Below are positions 1 to 6,724 of a stretch of 13,285 nt of DNA, piece after piece; the stretch's first letter is position 1; the number at the start of each line of letters is the position of its first letter. The position numbers and the translations under genes are program-made. The notes below the pieces were generated by a model. The model was not told the origin of the DNA. It saw only the letters and a program-made list of their open reading frames with translations, and did not search any database. This stretch comes from Nitrospiria bacterium (GTDB lineage Bacteria > Nitrospirota > CAKKRA01 > 9FT-COMBO-42-15). Location: positions 1 to 13,285 of the forward strand of contig CAKKRA010000074.1 of the NCBI GenBank assembly GCA_919902475.1, given 5' to 3'.

Positions 1-963
1 TGATCTAAGGGGTTTCATTAAGGTCGGTATAGGCTTCATTGCTGCCCTTATAATTATCTCTTCGCCATTTGTCATACCGCCTTCAATTCCCCCTGCATTA
101 TTCGTCTTTCTGTAAAATCTCTTGCTTTTCTTATCATAAAATATCTCATCATGAACATCTGAACCAAATCTCTTTGCAGCCTCAAAACCAAGTCCTATCT
201 CTACGCCCTTTATTGCCTGTATACTCATTATTGCATTAGAGAGCCTTGCATTTATCTTTCTGTCCCACTGGGTATGGCTGCCAATGCCAATCGGAGGGTT
301 TGCAACAATTACTTCAAATACACCGCCCAATGAATCGCCGCTCCTCTTAGCTGAATCAACCATTTTAATCATCTTTTTTTCAGCATCTTTATCAGCGCAG
401 CGCAGTAAGGATGACTCTGCCTTTTTCTGTATATCATCTAATTTTAATTTCATCCTGTCAATACCAATGCCGCCAATCTCAGTTACATGGCTTATTATTT
501 CTATATTGAATTCTTTTAATAATAATTTACATACTGCGCCAATCGCCACTCTTATTGCAGTCTCCCTTGCGCTTGCCCTTTCAAGGATATTCCTTATATC
601 TTTATGGTCATACTTAATAAGTCCTGTCAAGTCTGCATGCCCTGGCCTCGGCTTTGTCACTGGACTCACGCTATCTTCATATTCAGAGGACATTGACATT
701 GCCTTTTCCCAATTCAACCAGTCTTTATTTTTAATAAGAAGGCTGATTGGACTCCCTAATGACCTGCCCCACCTCACGCCAGATAATATCTCGGCCTTAT
801 CATTTTCTATCTGCATCCTGTTCCCACGGCCGTAGCCAATCTGCCTTCTGCCAAGATCTTTATTTATATCTTTAGCAAAAATCTTAATACCAGCAGGATA
901 TCCATCTAAAATCCCTATCAATCCCTGCCCATGAGATTCTCCTGCAGTCAAATATCTCAGCAT
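1..963 (-). CDS. aroC: Chorismate synthase, 3' end cut by window edge
   Basis: Converts 5-enolpyruvylshikimate-3-phosphate to chorismate, the last step of the shikimate pathway, in the cytoplasm with reduced FMN. Reading the minus strand from the ATG at 963-961 gives 321 uninterrupted codons up to base 1; the family is usually 350-400 residues, so roughly the last fifth lies outside. Family motifs are in order: GESHG (residues 8-12), GRGNRMQIE (45-53), RPGHAD (106-111), RASARETA (129-136) and GGIEGGMTNG (291-300). The N-terminus MLRYLTAGESHG matches the usual start of bacterial homologues and has a GGGGGA ribosome site just upstream. It follows pilQ by 81 nt; pil genes next to shikimate genes (pilMNOPQ-aroKB in gammaproteobacteria) are a known arrangement. 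A terminator and a promoter overlap in its leader (977-1030), suggesting it is transcribed separately from pilQ. Identification is near certain. Confidence 0.97.
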   Translation of the reverse strand, partial: MLRYLTAGESHGQGLIGILDGYPAGIKIFAKDINKDLGRRQIGYGRGNRMQIENDKAEILSGVRWGRSLGSPISLLIKNKDWLNWEKAMSMSSEYEDSVSPVTKPRPGHADLTGLIKYDHKDIRNILERASARETAIRVAIGAVCKLLLKEFNIEIISHVTEIGGIGIDRMKLKLDDIQKKAESSLLRCADKDAEKKMIKMVDSAKRSGDSLGGVFEVIVANPPIGIGSHTQWDRKINARLSNAIMSIQAIKGVEIGLGFEAAKRFGSDVHDEIFYDKKSKRFYRKTNNAGGIEGGMTNGEEIIIRAAMKPIPTLMKPLRS

Positions 964-976
964 ACTTCCCCCTGAT

Positions 977-1004
977 AAAAAAAATGTCCGCCTGAGCGGA
1001 CATT
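977..1004 (-). terminator. Intrinsic terminator after pilQ
   Basis: On the minus strand the arm ATGTCCGC (1003-984 side) pairs with GCGGACAT across a four-base TCAG loop. The stem is 8-9 bp with five G/C pairs and is followed directly by a run of eight T (984-977). This is the standard Rho-independent form. It lies 40 nt after the pilQ stop and ends only 13 nt before the aroC start codon, so it can end pil transcripts but leaves no room for an aroC promoter downstream of it. Confidence 0.85.
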
Positions 1005-1030
1005 ATATATAAACTATATTAATAATTCAA
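1002..1030 (-). promoter_or_regulatory. Candidate sigma-70 promoter for aroC
   Basis: On the minus strand TTGAAT (1030-1025) is separated by exactly 17 nt from a perfect TATAAT (1007-1002). The -35 box matches 4 of 6 consensus bases and the -10 box 6 of 6. The expected start point, 6-8 nt past the -10 box, falls near 996-994, in the loop of the terminator hairpin. A transcript starting there would carry only one arm of the stem and so would not be terminated. Its leader would be about 32 nt and contain the GGGGGA ribosome site of aroC. AT-rich DNA gives chance -10 boxes, so this remains a prediction. Confidence 0.6.
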
Positions 1031-1044
1031 TCTGTTATTTCAAA

Positions 1045-3459
1045 CTATAATGCCTCTAATTGTGTAATCTTTGGCGTAATGAATATAATAAGCTCCTCTG
1101 GTTTGTCATATACATATTGCTTCTTAAACAGCCAACCTAAGATTGGAATCTTTGAAAATAAAGGTACACCCTGTTCGCTGTCATCGAGTTTCCTTTTGTA
1201 GATGCCGCCAATTACAATTGTATCGCCGTTATTCACTAAGACATCTGTCTTTGCCTCTTTTGTTGAAATAGTCGGCGCATTGCCTGCAGCCCTGTTGGAG
1301 AAATCAGGCTCATTTTTCTCAATCTTTATAGCCATCATGATATGATTATCAGGCGTTACATGCGGCGTAACCTTCAACTGCAGAACAGCATCAATCCACT
1401 CTGTTTTTGTACCTGATGTAGATACTGATTCATAAGGAATTCTATATCCAGTCTGTATAAATGCCTCTTTATTATCCAATGCCAGTATTTTTGGATTTGA
1501 TAAGACTTTGCCTTTACCACGTGATTCCATTGCTGATAACTGGAAATCAAGATTAAGTAAAGCAGGAGCATAGCTAAGGAGAAAACCTAATGAACCACCT
1601 GAACCAGGACCAACTGCCGCTGGTAGATTAACAAGAAATCCTGTATTATTAACTCCAATACCATTTGTAAGAGGTGTAGCTGTTGTATCAGAGGTGCTTT
1701 TCTTTGTACCACCGCCGTATATTGTATAAGTTGCGCCGCTCGAAGAAGTATCTTGTCTCTGATTAGCACCCCACTGAACACCAAGCTCCCTTGTAAAGGT
1801 TGTATCTGCCTCTACAATTCTTGCCTCTATCATAACCTGCGGCACCTTTCTGTCCAGTGTCCTGACAAGTTCTGTAACCTCATCAACTGCCTTTGAAATA
1901 TCTTTTACAATCACTGCATTTGTCTTATCCTCTATTACAATACTGCCCCTCGGGCTCAAACTCTTTTTTAATGTCTCCTGAAAATCCTTTGCAGCACCAT
2001 AATTTACATATAATATCTTTGTCAGCAGCTCGCCAGATTTTTGTTCTGCTTCTCTTGTCTTTGCCTCTGCTGTAAGCTGCTCCTCAATATTTTTTAATGT
2101 TGCAACCCTTAGAATATTGCCTTCTCTAATATAACCGAGATTATTCATCTTAAGTATCAGGTCGAGTGACTGATCCCACGGCACATTCAGGAGTTTTATG
2201 GTAACCTTTCCCTTAACATCGTCTCCCGCAGCAAGATTGTATCCGCTTACATCTGCAATAAGCCTCAAGACATTTCTAATATCAGCATCCTGAAAATCTA
2301 ATGATATCCTCTTGCCTGTATATTTCCTTGACGGAACCACCTCTTTATATGTAAACATATCCTTTTCTGTAATTACACGTTTTGGAGGTGTTGCCTTTGG
2401 TTTTTCAATCAGCTTCTCAGGCTGTATTACTATTTCTTCCTTTGGCGCAGACAGCGCCTCTTCTTTTGGTTTAGCTTCTATAATAGGTTTTTCTGGCTCT
2501 TTTGCTGCAGTTGCCGTTTCTTTCGGCTCTTGCACAGGCACCTTAACTGCTGATGGTTCTTTGATTTCCGCTGCAGAAATATCTTCTTTCTTAACAGATG
2601 CTGCCTCTTTACTTATTGCTATAACCAGCCTGCTATTTTCCTTTGAAACATTGTAGGATAATTGCGCTGTCAGATCTAATACTATCCTTACCTTCTTTTC
2701 GGGTTTTGCGTGCTGTCCGACTCTGACTCGTTTTAATAAGTGATTATTAACGTTTATTATCTGAGGTTTTATATTACTCGTTGTATTTGGCACATCAATT
2801 ACCAATCTGTTGCCGCTTACCATCATTGCATTGGCATTTATTTCACCATCACCTGAAACTACAACCCTTGTAACAGCATCCTCTCTTTTTACATCAAGCT
2901 TGGATAAAACAGATGCTGCCTTGCCATTTATTTCTGCGGGCTGAGGCTTAACAGACTCTTCCTTTACCACAGGCTCTTCCTTTACCAAAGGAACCTCAGT
3001 AATCTTTGGAGCGTCTGCTGCCACAGGGGTTTTTGGCTTTTCAACATCAATTATTATCCTCTGCCCTTCCTGCCTTACACTTGAATCAACTAATTGTGAT
3101 AATGCAATTTCAAGTCTTGCAATCCTTTTTGGTTCTCCGATTTCTGTCGGGATTATATCAGTTACTGCACCCTGATTTATTACAATCCTCTCTTTATAGG
3201 CGCCCAGTGTTGTATCTGAAAAGTCAAGAACCAGCCTCAGAGGATCAGAGAGCTTGAATGTTGTATATGATAATACGTTGTCACCTTCAATAACCAGCTG
3301 GGTCTTATCCCCTAAGTCTTTAGCATCTATATATGTAATTGTTGCTGCACCAGCAGTTTTCTTTATGGAGGTATCCTTTACCTGGCTCGCCTTAGGAGAA
3401 CAGGCAAAGAGAACAAATAAAATAAGTATTATACCTGTTGTTAGACACATCTTTTTCAT
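1045..3459 (-). CDS. pilQ: Type IV pilus secretin PilQ
   Basis: Forms the outer-membrane ring through which the type IV pilus is extruded and retracted. The 804 residues show a signal peptide (about 1-20) with a lipobox-like LFAC ending at Cys20; two AMIN (peptidoglycan-binding) domains at about 40-140 and 185-285; a Lys/Glu/Pro/Ala-rich linker at about 288-365; a secretin/TonB short N domain (about 384-455, around FQDADIRNVLRLIADVSG); a secretin N1-type domain (about 478-545); and the secretin C-domain (about 550-800) ending in the typical VPLFSKIPILGWLF and EELIIFITPKI. The start overlaps the pilP stop as ATGA, and the upstream GAGGAGG (3473-3467) is the strongest ribosome site in the operon, as expected for a subunit needed in many copies. 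The lipid-type signal is unusual for a textbook PilQ. A near-perfect 18-bp tandem repeat lies in the linker between the AMIN domains. Confidence 0.97.
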   Translation of the reverse strand: MKKMCLTTGIILILFVLFACSPKASQVKDTSIKKTAGAATITYIDAKDLGDKTQLVIEGDNVLSYTTFKLSDPLRLVLDFSDTTLGAYKERIVINQGAVTDIIPTEIGEPKRIARLEIALSQLVDSSVRQEGQRIIIDVEKPKTPVAADAPKITEVPLVKEEPVVKEESVKPQPAEINGKAASVLSKLDVKREDAVTRVVVSGDGEINANAMMVSGNRLVIDVPNTTSNIKPQIINVNNHLLKRVRVGQHAKPEKKVRIVLDLTAQLSYNVSKENSRLVIAISKEAASVKKEDISAAEIKEPSAVKVPVQEPKETATAAKEPEKPIIEAKPKEEALSAPKEEIVIQPEKLIEKPKATPPKRVITEKDMFTYKEVVPSRKYTGKRISLDFQDADIRNVLRLIADVSGYNLAAGDDVKGKVTIKLLNVPWDQSLDLILKMNNLGYIREGNILRVATLKNIEEQLTAEAKTREAEQKSGELLTKILYVNYGAAKDFQETLKKSLSPRGSIVIEDKTNAVIVKDISKAVDEVTELVRTLDRKVPQVMIEARIVEADTTFTRELGVQWGANQRQDTSSSGATYTIYGGGTKKSTSDTTATPLTNGIGVNNTGFLVNLPAAVGPGSGGSLGFLLSYAPALLNLDFQLSAMESRGKGKVLSNPKILALDNKEAFIQTGYRIPYESVSTSGTKTEWIDAVLQLKVTPHVTPDNHIMMAIKIEKNEPDFSNRAAGNAPTISTKEAKTDVLVNNGDTIVIGGIYKRKLDDSEQGVPLFSKIPILGWLFKKQYVYDKPEELIIFITPKITQLEAL
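2956..2991 (-). repeat. Two-copy 18-bp tandem repeat inside pilQ
   Basis: Two adjacent 18-base units (2956-2973 and 2974-2991) differ at one base. They encode LVKEEP and VVKEES, at about residues 158-169 in the charged linker between the two AMIN domains. The unit is a multiple of three, so gain or loss of a copy would lengthen or shorten the linker without breaking the frame. Confidence 0.8.
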
Positions 3460-4133
3460 TCTAATACCTCCTCTTTTGAGGGAAGCTCCATTATAACTTC
3501 TCTCGTTTTCATCTCGCCAATTATATCCATATACTTCTCTTCTATTACAACTGTTCTTTTAGTAACCTTCCTTACAACGCCCTTTTTAGGGCCGACTATG
3601 GTTCCAACTTTTATTGTATATCCCTTGCCATCAGGCGTTTCAAGCATCGCATTATAGCCGGCACTATTCCATATTATCCCTATTAGCTTTAATTCAGAGA
3701 TTTCACGCCTCTGCAAAGGCGGAAGTGTTTCCTTGCCACGCAGGGACTCACCGAGTATTGCTGACCTAAAGGGATCCCTCTTTCCAGTTGGATCATAGAC
3801 ATACTCCTTTTTCTCATCAGCCTTTTCTTCAGCCTTACCCTTTTCCGGCTCCTTTTTAGCATCCTCTTTTTGCTGTTTCCCTGTCTGAGTTCCTGTTTGA
3901 GATTGAGGCTTCTGTTCATTTAGAGCCGCGGTTACAGGCTTTTGCTGCTCAGCTGCTGTTGCTGCAGGCGCCTGTGCAGTCTTAGAAGGAGCAGGCTGGG
4001 GAACTGGCTGAACAGCCTTTTTCTTATTTTCGCCCTTACACCCAATTAAGGAAATAATCAGAATACTGCCTGTTATAAGCAAAAATATGCTATTTCTTTT
4101 TGGGCTCTGTTTTTGTTTTTTTCTGTTCAACAT
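3456..4133 (-). CDS. pilP: Type IV pilus assembly lipoprotein PilP
   Basis: Inner-membrane lipoprotein that links the PilN/PilO dimer to the periplasmic domains of PilQ. I place the start at the ATG at 4133-4131 (225 residues), because it follows a GAAGGTG ribosome site and gives a proper lipoprotein signal: basic residues, a hydrophobic stretch at about 15-30, then LIGC with Cys32. An in-frame ATG at 4190 would add 19 residues before the signal and seems unlikely. Residues 33-110 are a low-complexity Gln/Pro/Ala/Lys/Glu linker. The conserved PilP domain starts at YVYDPTGKRDPFRS (111-124) and continues with the LKLIGIIW (148-155) and GKGYTIKVG (169-177) motifs. It overlaps the end of pilO by 44 nt and the start of pilQ by 4 nt (ATGA), which points to translational coupling. 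Confidence 0.93.
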   Translation of the reverse strand: MLNRKKQKQSPKRNSIFLLITGSILIISLIGCKGENKKKAVQPVPQPAPSKTAQAPAATAAEQQKPVTAALNEQKPQSQTGTQTGKQQKEDAKKEPEKGKAEEKADEKKEYVYDPTGKRDPFRSAILGESLRGKETLPPLQRREISELKLIGIIWNSAGYNAMLETPDGKGYTIKVGTIVGPKKGVVRKVTKRTVVIEEKYMDIIGEMKTREVIMELPSKEEVLE

Positions 4134-4710
4134 CTTTTTTAGCACCTTCAACTGCTGAAAAGGCAGTTGCTGTAAAGGCTGTGTGGACATGTATCTTGTT
4201 TCTCACAACCTTAGGACTGCCCAGATTTAATCCTGTTATATTTACTATTCTTGATAACTTTCCAATCCTATAAAAAAATACACCAAGATTATGATAAGAG
4301 CCATCGACCTCAACACTTACAGGCATCTCCATATATAAACCCGAAGAGTTCTGTTTCTTGCTTCCTGGCTTCCATGATTTAAAATCAAGCCCTGTCTGCA
4401 CTCCTAATTCTGATATCTGCTTTAATAAAGCAGTTGCATCTGTCTCTGTAGGAAGCTGCTCCTGCAATTCGAGAAGTCTCTTTTGCAATATCTCATTTTC
4501 CGCCTTTAATTCATCTATCCTTCTTAATTTTGTCTTATTTACCTGAATCTCATTATTTATCTTTGCAATTTCATTTTGAAGCGCATTGATCCTGTTATTT
4601 TTTGGTATATATGCAAAATAGAAGAAGCCGCCGACAATAATAAGAATGAACAATAAAAATATTATCATCTTCTGGTATACTGGTATATTTTTTAATACAT
4701 CAAAATTCAT
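4090..4710 (-). CDS. pilO: Type IV pilus inner-membrane protein PilO
   Basis: Bitopic inner-membrane protein that pairs with PilN and binds PilP, forming the alignment complex of the pilus machine. The 206 residues have a short cytoplasmic N-terminus, one membrane segment (about 14-35), a periplasmic coiled coil (about 37-87, rich in Lys, Glu and Leu), then a ferredoxin-like domain (about 88-186) with the typical LPTETDATALLKQISELG and SYHNLGVFFYRIGKLSRIVNI stretches. The end is a highly charged Lys/Glu tail (190-206). That tail coincides with the 44-nt overlap with pilP, so its composition may partly reflect the constraint of coding in two frames. The start overlaps the pilN stop as ATGA, with GGGTG upstream as a modest ribosome site. 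Confidence 0.93.
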   Translation of the reverse strand: MNFDVLKNIPVYQKMIIFLLFILIIVGGFFYFAYIPKNNRINALQNEIAKINNEIQVNKTKLRRIDELKAENEILQKRLLELQEQLPTETDATALLKQISELGVQTGLDFKSWKPGSKKQNSSGLYMEMPVSVEVDGSYHNLGVFFYRIGKLSRIVNITGLNLGSPKVVRNKIHVHTAFTATAFSAVEGAKKDVEQKKTKTEPKKK

Positions 4711-5273
4711 TCTGCACCCATTACAACCTTAAAATCGCACTGCATTTTAAAGGTATAAATCGGGATATTTGCCTCTGCAGCGCCCTTTGATTCTGTTAAT
4801 TCAACATTAGAAAATCCCTTTGTCTTTTTCAGGCTATTAATAAAACCTGCCAGGTCTGTATTTGAAATGGCATTACCCTCCATATTTATCCTGCCGCCTG
4901 ACTCTGTAATCTTTGTCAGCCAAACCCTTTCAGGAATATTCTTGCTAATCTCATCCAGCATAATAACAGGTCCTGTCTGATTCTTCTTCAATTGCTCAAT
5001 AACAGATATCTTTTCCTCAAAATTCTTTTTATCCTTCTCATAATTTTCAACTACCTTCACCTTTTCTTTTAAGCTATTTAATTCCTTGTTTGCCAATACC
5101 TTTTCATTTTCAAGACGGCTTACCTTGCTGCTTAAAAACATCCACCCGTATCCCACACCTCCAACAGTAATTACAATAAGAGCTACTGCAGCAATTAGCT
5201 GCGATTGAAATTCAACCTTTTTCTTGCTCTTTTTTACGCCCTTCTTTATTGTTGAAAGGTTTATCTTAATCAT
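4707..5273 (-). CDS. pilN: Type IV pilus inner-membrane protein PilN
   Basis: Bitopic inner-membrane partner of PilO. Its cytoplasmic N-terminal peptide binds the actin-like PilM; here the conserved MIKINL (residues 1-6) matches the family's I-N-L motif. A basic stretch (10-19) is followed by one membrane segment (about 25-47), a coiled coil (about 50-98) and a small periplasmic ferredoxin-like domain (about 100-186) with the family stretch LDEISKNIPERVWLTKI (106-122). The length of 188 residues is normal. Its start overlaps the pilM stop (ATGA) and its stop overlaps the pilO start (ATGA), so the three inner-membrane components should be made in linked amounts. The ribosome site (GGGCGAC) is weak, consistent with coupling. 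Confidence 0.95.
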   Translation of the reverse strand: MIKINLSTIKKGVKKSKKKVEFQSQLIAAVALIVITVGGVGYGWMFLSSKVSRLENEKVLANKELNSLKEKVKVVENYEKDKKNFEEKISVIEQLKKNQTGPVIMLDEISKNIPERVWLTKITESGGRINMEGNAISNTDLAGFINSLKKTKGFSNVELTESKGAAEANIPIYTFKMQCDFKVVMGAE

Positions 5274-6334
5274 CTGTCGCCCACTCTTCTCATTGCCAGT
5301 CCGACTGCAACCCCTGCAATCGGAGCTACATGCTGAATATATTCAGGATCAAAATCCTTTGAATTAATTTTAATACTTTTAAAAGGGTTTGCCAGCTCAA
5401 CCCCTATACCAAGCTTGTCAGCAAGAAATGGCGCAATACCATTAAGCATTGCGCTCCCGCCGCTAATCAGAATCTTATCTATATTCTCGTGCGCCGAAGT
5501 AGTTCTGAAAAAGTCAAAGGAACGTGTAATCTCTGATGCTAATTCAGCAGAAACAGTATTAATAACGCGCTGAGCCTCATCTGCCTGAACACCCTCTACT
5601 GCCTCGCTTTTCTTTGCCTTTTCCGCCTCATCATAGCTTAATCCGAGCTCTTTTTGTATTGTCTCAGTATATCTGTTGCCGCCGATTGAAATATCTCTTG
5701 CAAAGGCAAAGGTGCCGTCTTTTAAGATATTAATATTCATTATACCAGCGCCTATATTTATCAACGCAGCTATCTCGCCGGGTGTTGCTCCATAATTTAT
5801 GCTGTACATATTCTCTATTGCAAAGGCGTCTATATCCACAACCAGCGGGTCCAACCCAGCCTCTGTTACCAGCGCTGTATAGTCATTAAGCTTATCCTTT
5901 TTAACAGCAACCAAAACCACATTTATTTGCGGCTGCCCCTCTGCCCCTTGGGCAGAACCCAATATCTGGAAATCAACATTAACATCATTAATGTCAAATG
6001 GTATATACTGTTCAGCCTCCCACTTTATTGATTCTGCGAGCTCATCCTCGCTCATCGCCGGCAAGGTGATTTTCTTAACAATAACAGCATTTCCTGATAC
6101 TGAAATTGCCGCAGTTTTGGTCTTTATTTTCTGTTCAGAAAGAAGGGCCTTTATTGCATCAACCACCATGCCGGCATCCATGATAGTTCCGTCAACTATC
6201 AATTCTGTTGCGAGTGGTTGTATGCCAAACTTTTCTAACTGGTAACCCTTACCGCTCTCTTTTAACTTGACAAGCTTTATTGAGCTTGAGCCGATATCGA
6301 GTCCAATAATATCCTTTGGTTTTCCAAAAAACAT
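5270..6334 (-). CDS. pilM: Type IV pilus actin-like ATPase PilM
   Basis: Cytoplasmic actin-fold protein that binds ATP and the N-terminal peptide of PilN, anchoring the alignment complex on the inner face of the membrane. The 354 residues are the usual family length. Visible nucleotide-binding elements are the phosphate-1 motif GLDIGSSSIKLVKL (11-24), the phosphate-2 motif LINIGAGIMNINIL (191-204) and the adenosine motif ISGGSAMLNG (290-299). The stretch WEAEQYIPFDINDVNVDF (105-122) is characteristic of PilM. The start is the ATG at 6334-6332 with GGTGAG upstream. It is the first structural pil gene, 55 nt after the stop of the small helix-turn-helix gene, and that gap contains the 30-bp palindrome. 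Confidence 0.97.
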   Translation of the reverse strand: MFFGKPKDIIGLDIGSSSIKLVKLKESGKGYQLEKFGIQPLATELIVDGTIMDAGMVVDAIKALLSEQKIKTKTAAISVSGNAVIVKKITLPAMSEDELAESIKWEAEQYIPFDINDVNVDFQILGSAQGAEGQPQINVVLVAVKKDKLNDYTALVTEAGLDPLVVDIDAFAIENMYSINYGATPGEIAALINIGAGIMNINILKDGTFAFARDISIGGNRYTETIQKELGLSYDEAEKAKKSEAVEGVQADEAQRVINTVSAELASEITRSFDFFRTTSAHENIDKILISGGSAMLNGIAPFLADKLGIGVELANPFKSIKINSKDFDPEYIQHVAPIAGVAVGLAMRRVGDR

Positions 6335-6359
6335 CTATCTCACCGTAATTTTAAGATTT

Positions 6360-6389
6360 ATCCGATTAGATATTAATATATAATCGGAT
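6360..6389 (-). promoter_or_regulatory. Near-perfect 30-bp palindrome before pilM
   Basis: Outer arms ATCCGATTA (6360-6368) and TAATCGGAT (6381-6389) flank the inner palindrome ATATTAATAT (6370-6379). All share one centre at 6374/6375. Only the pair 6369/6380 breaks the symmetry, so 28 of 30 bases are symmetric. It touches the stop codon of the small regulator gene on one side and lies 25 nt before the pilM ATG on the other. It could be an operator for a dimeric DNA-binding protein, or an RNA hairpin (9-bp stem, one mismatch, short inner stem). There is no T-run after it, so it is not a classical terminator. Function is inferred only. Confidence 0.6.
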
Positions 6390-6581
6390 TTACTTACCAG
6401 ACTTCTTTCTTATTATATCTTCTATCTCTTTTATGTTCTTTTCACTATAAACCCGCCAGTTGCGCCAATCCCTTCCAACATTTGAAATCAGCTTCTCCTC
6501 TTCCCATCTAAAGAGGGTTGCCCTTGAAATATCAAAAAAATCACAAATCTCATTTGTCTTATATTTCTTTTTACCCGGCAT
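6390..6581 (-). CDS. Small stand-alone MerR-like helix-turn-helix protein
   Basis: A 63-residue basic protein that looks like the bare DNA-binding domain of the MerR superfamily. Residues 7-28 (KYKTNEICDFFDISRATLFRWE) form the helix-turn-helix. DWRNWRVYSEKNI (38-50) resembles the wing and following helix of MerR proteins, whose usual form is a Gly/Arg-x-Tyr-Ser pattern. The MerR dimerisation coiled coil and effector domain are both missing. The start ATG at 6581 has no clear ribosome site (only AAGAAAG upstream), so expression may be low; I see no better start. It sits between the strong promoter at 6711-6684 and pilM, which makes it the first gene of the pil operon and a candidate local regulator of it. 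The target is not known, and the palindromes at 6360-6389 and 6682-6693 are candidates. Confidence 0.85.
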   Translation of the reverse strand: MPGKKKYKTNEICDFFDISRATLFRWEEEKLISNVGRDWRNWRVYSEKNIKEIEDIIRKKSGK

Positions 6582-6681
6582 AGTGTGCTTTCTTATTTTC
6601 TATATCTCGTATGGTTTATAATTAGAATTCTTAATATTTAATATTTAATTAAGCTTTTTATTAATCAATTAATTTATATAG

Positions 6682-6693
6682 TAAGTATACTTA
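6682..6693. promoter_or_regulatory. 12-bp perfect palindrome over the -10 box
   Basis: TAAGTATACTTA reads the same on both strands and covers the whole -10 hexamer (6689-6684) of the pil operon promoter. A protein bound here would block RNA polymerase, so it is a plausible repressor operator, perhaps for the small helix-turn-helix protein downstream. The flanks are AT-rich, where short palindromes occur by chance, so confidence is limited. Confidence 0.35.
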
Positions 6694-6711
6694 TATTATT
6701 TTCTTTGTCAA
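6684..6711 (-). promoter_or_regulatory. Sigma-70-type promoter of the HTH-pilMNOPQ operon
   Basis: On the minus strand a perfect TTGACA (6711-6706) is followed after 16 nt by TATACT (6689-6684), 5 of 6 bases of the -10 consensus. The expected start point is near 6677, giving an AT-rich leader of about 95 nt before the ATG of the helix-turn-helix gene. It lies in the only sizeable gap of the window (6582-6809). The spacer is 16 nt, not the 19-20 nt typical of promoters activated by classical MerR proteins. Two A-runs lie just upstream. Confidence 0.75.
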
Positions 6712-6724
6712 GGCTAATTATGTA

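Noticed and set aside
284..835. Plus-strand open frame of 183 codons
   Set aside because: It lies antisense inside aroC, which has all its family motifs on the minus strand. The translation is low-complexity hydrophobic with no recognisable domain.
2312..2656. Plus-strand open frame of 114 codons antisense to pilQ
   Set aside because: It mirrors the Lys/Glu/Ala-rich linker codons of PilQ and gives a Ser/Phe/Ile-rich sequence typical of an antisense shadow.
4134..4190. Upstream ATG for pilP at 4190
   Set aside because: It would put 19 polar residues ahead of a good lipoprotein signal peptide and enlarge the pilO overlap to 101 nt. The ATG at 4133 has a ribosome site.
6582..6683. Small gene or riboswitch in the AT-rich leader
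   Set aside because: The stretch is almost pure A/T with short repeats of TAATATTTAAT type. No open frame with a ribosome site and no structured RNA motif could be seen.
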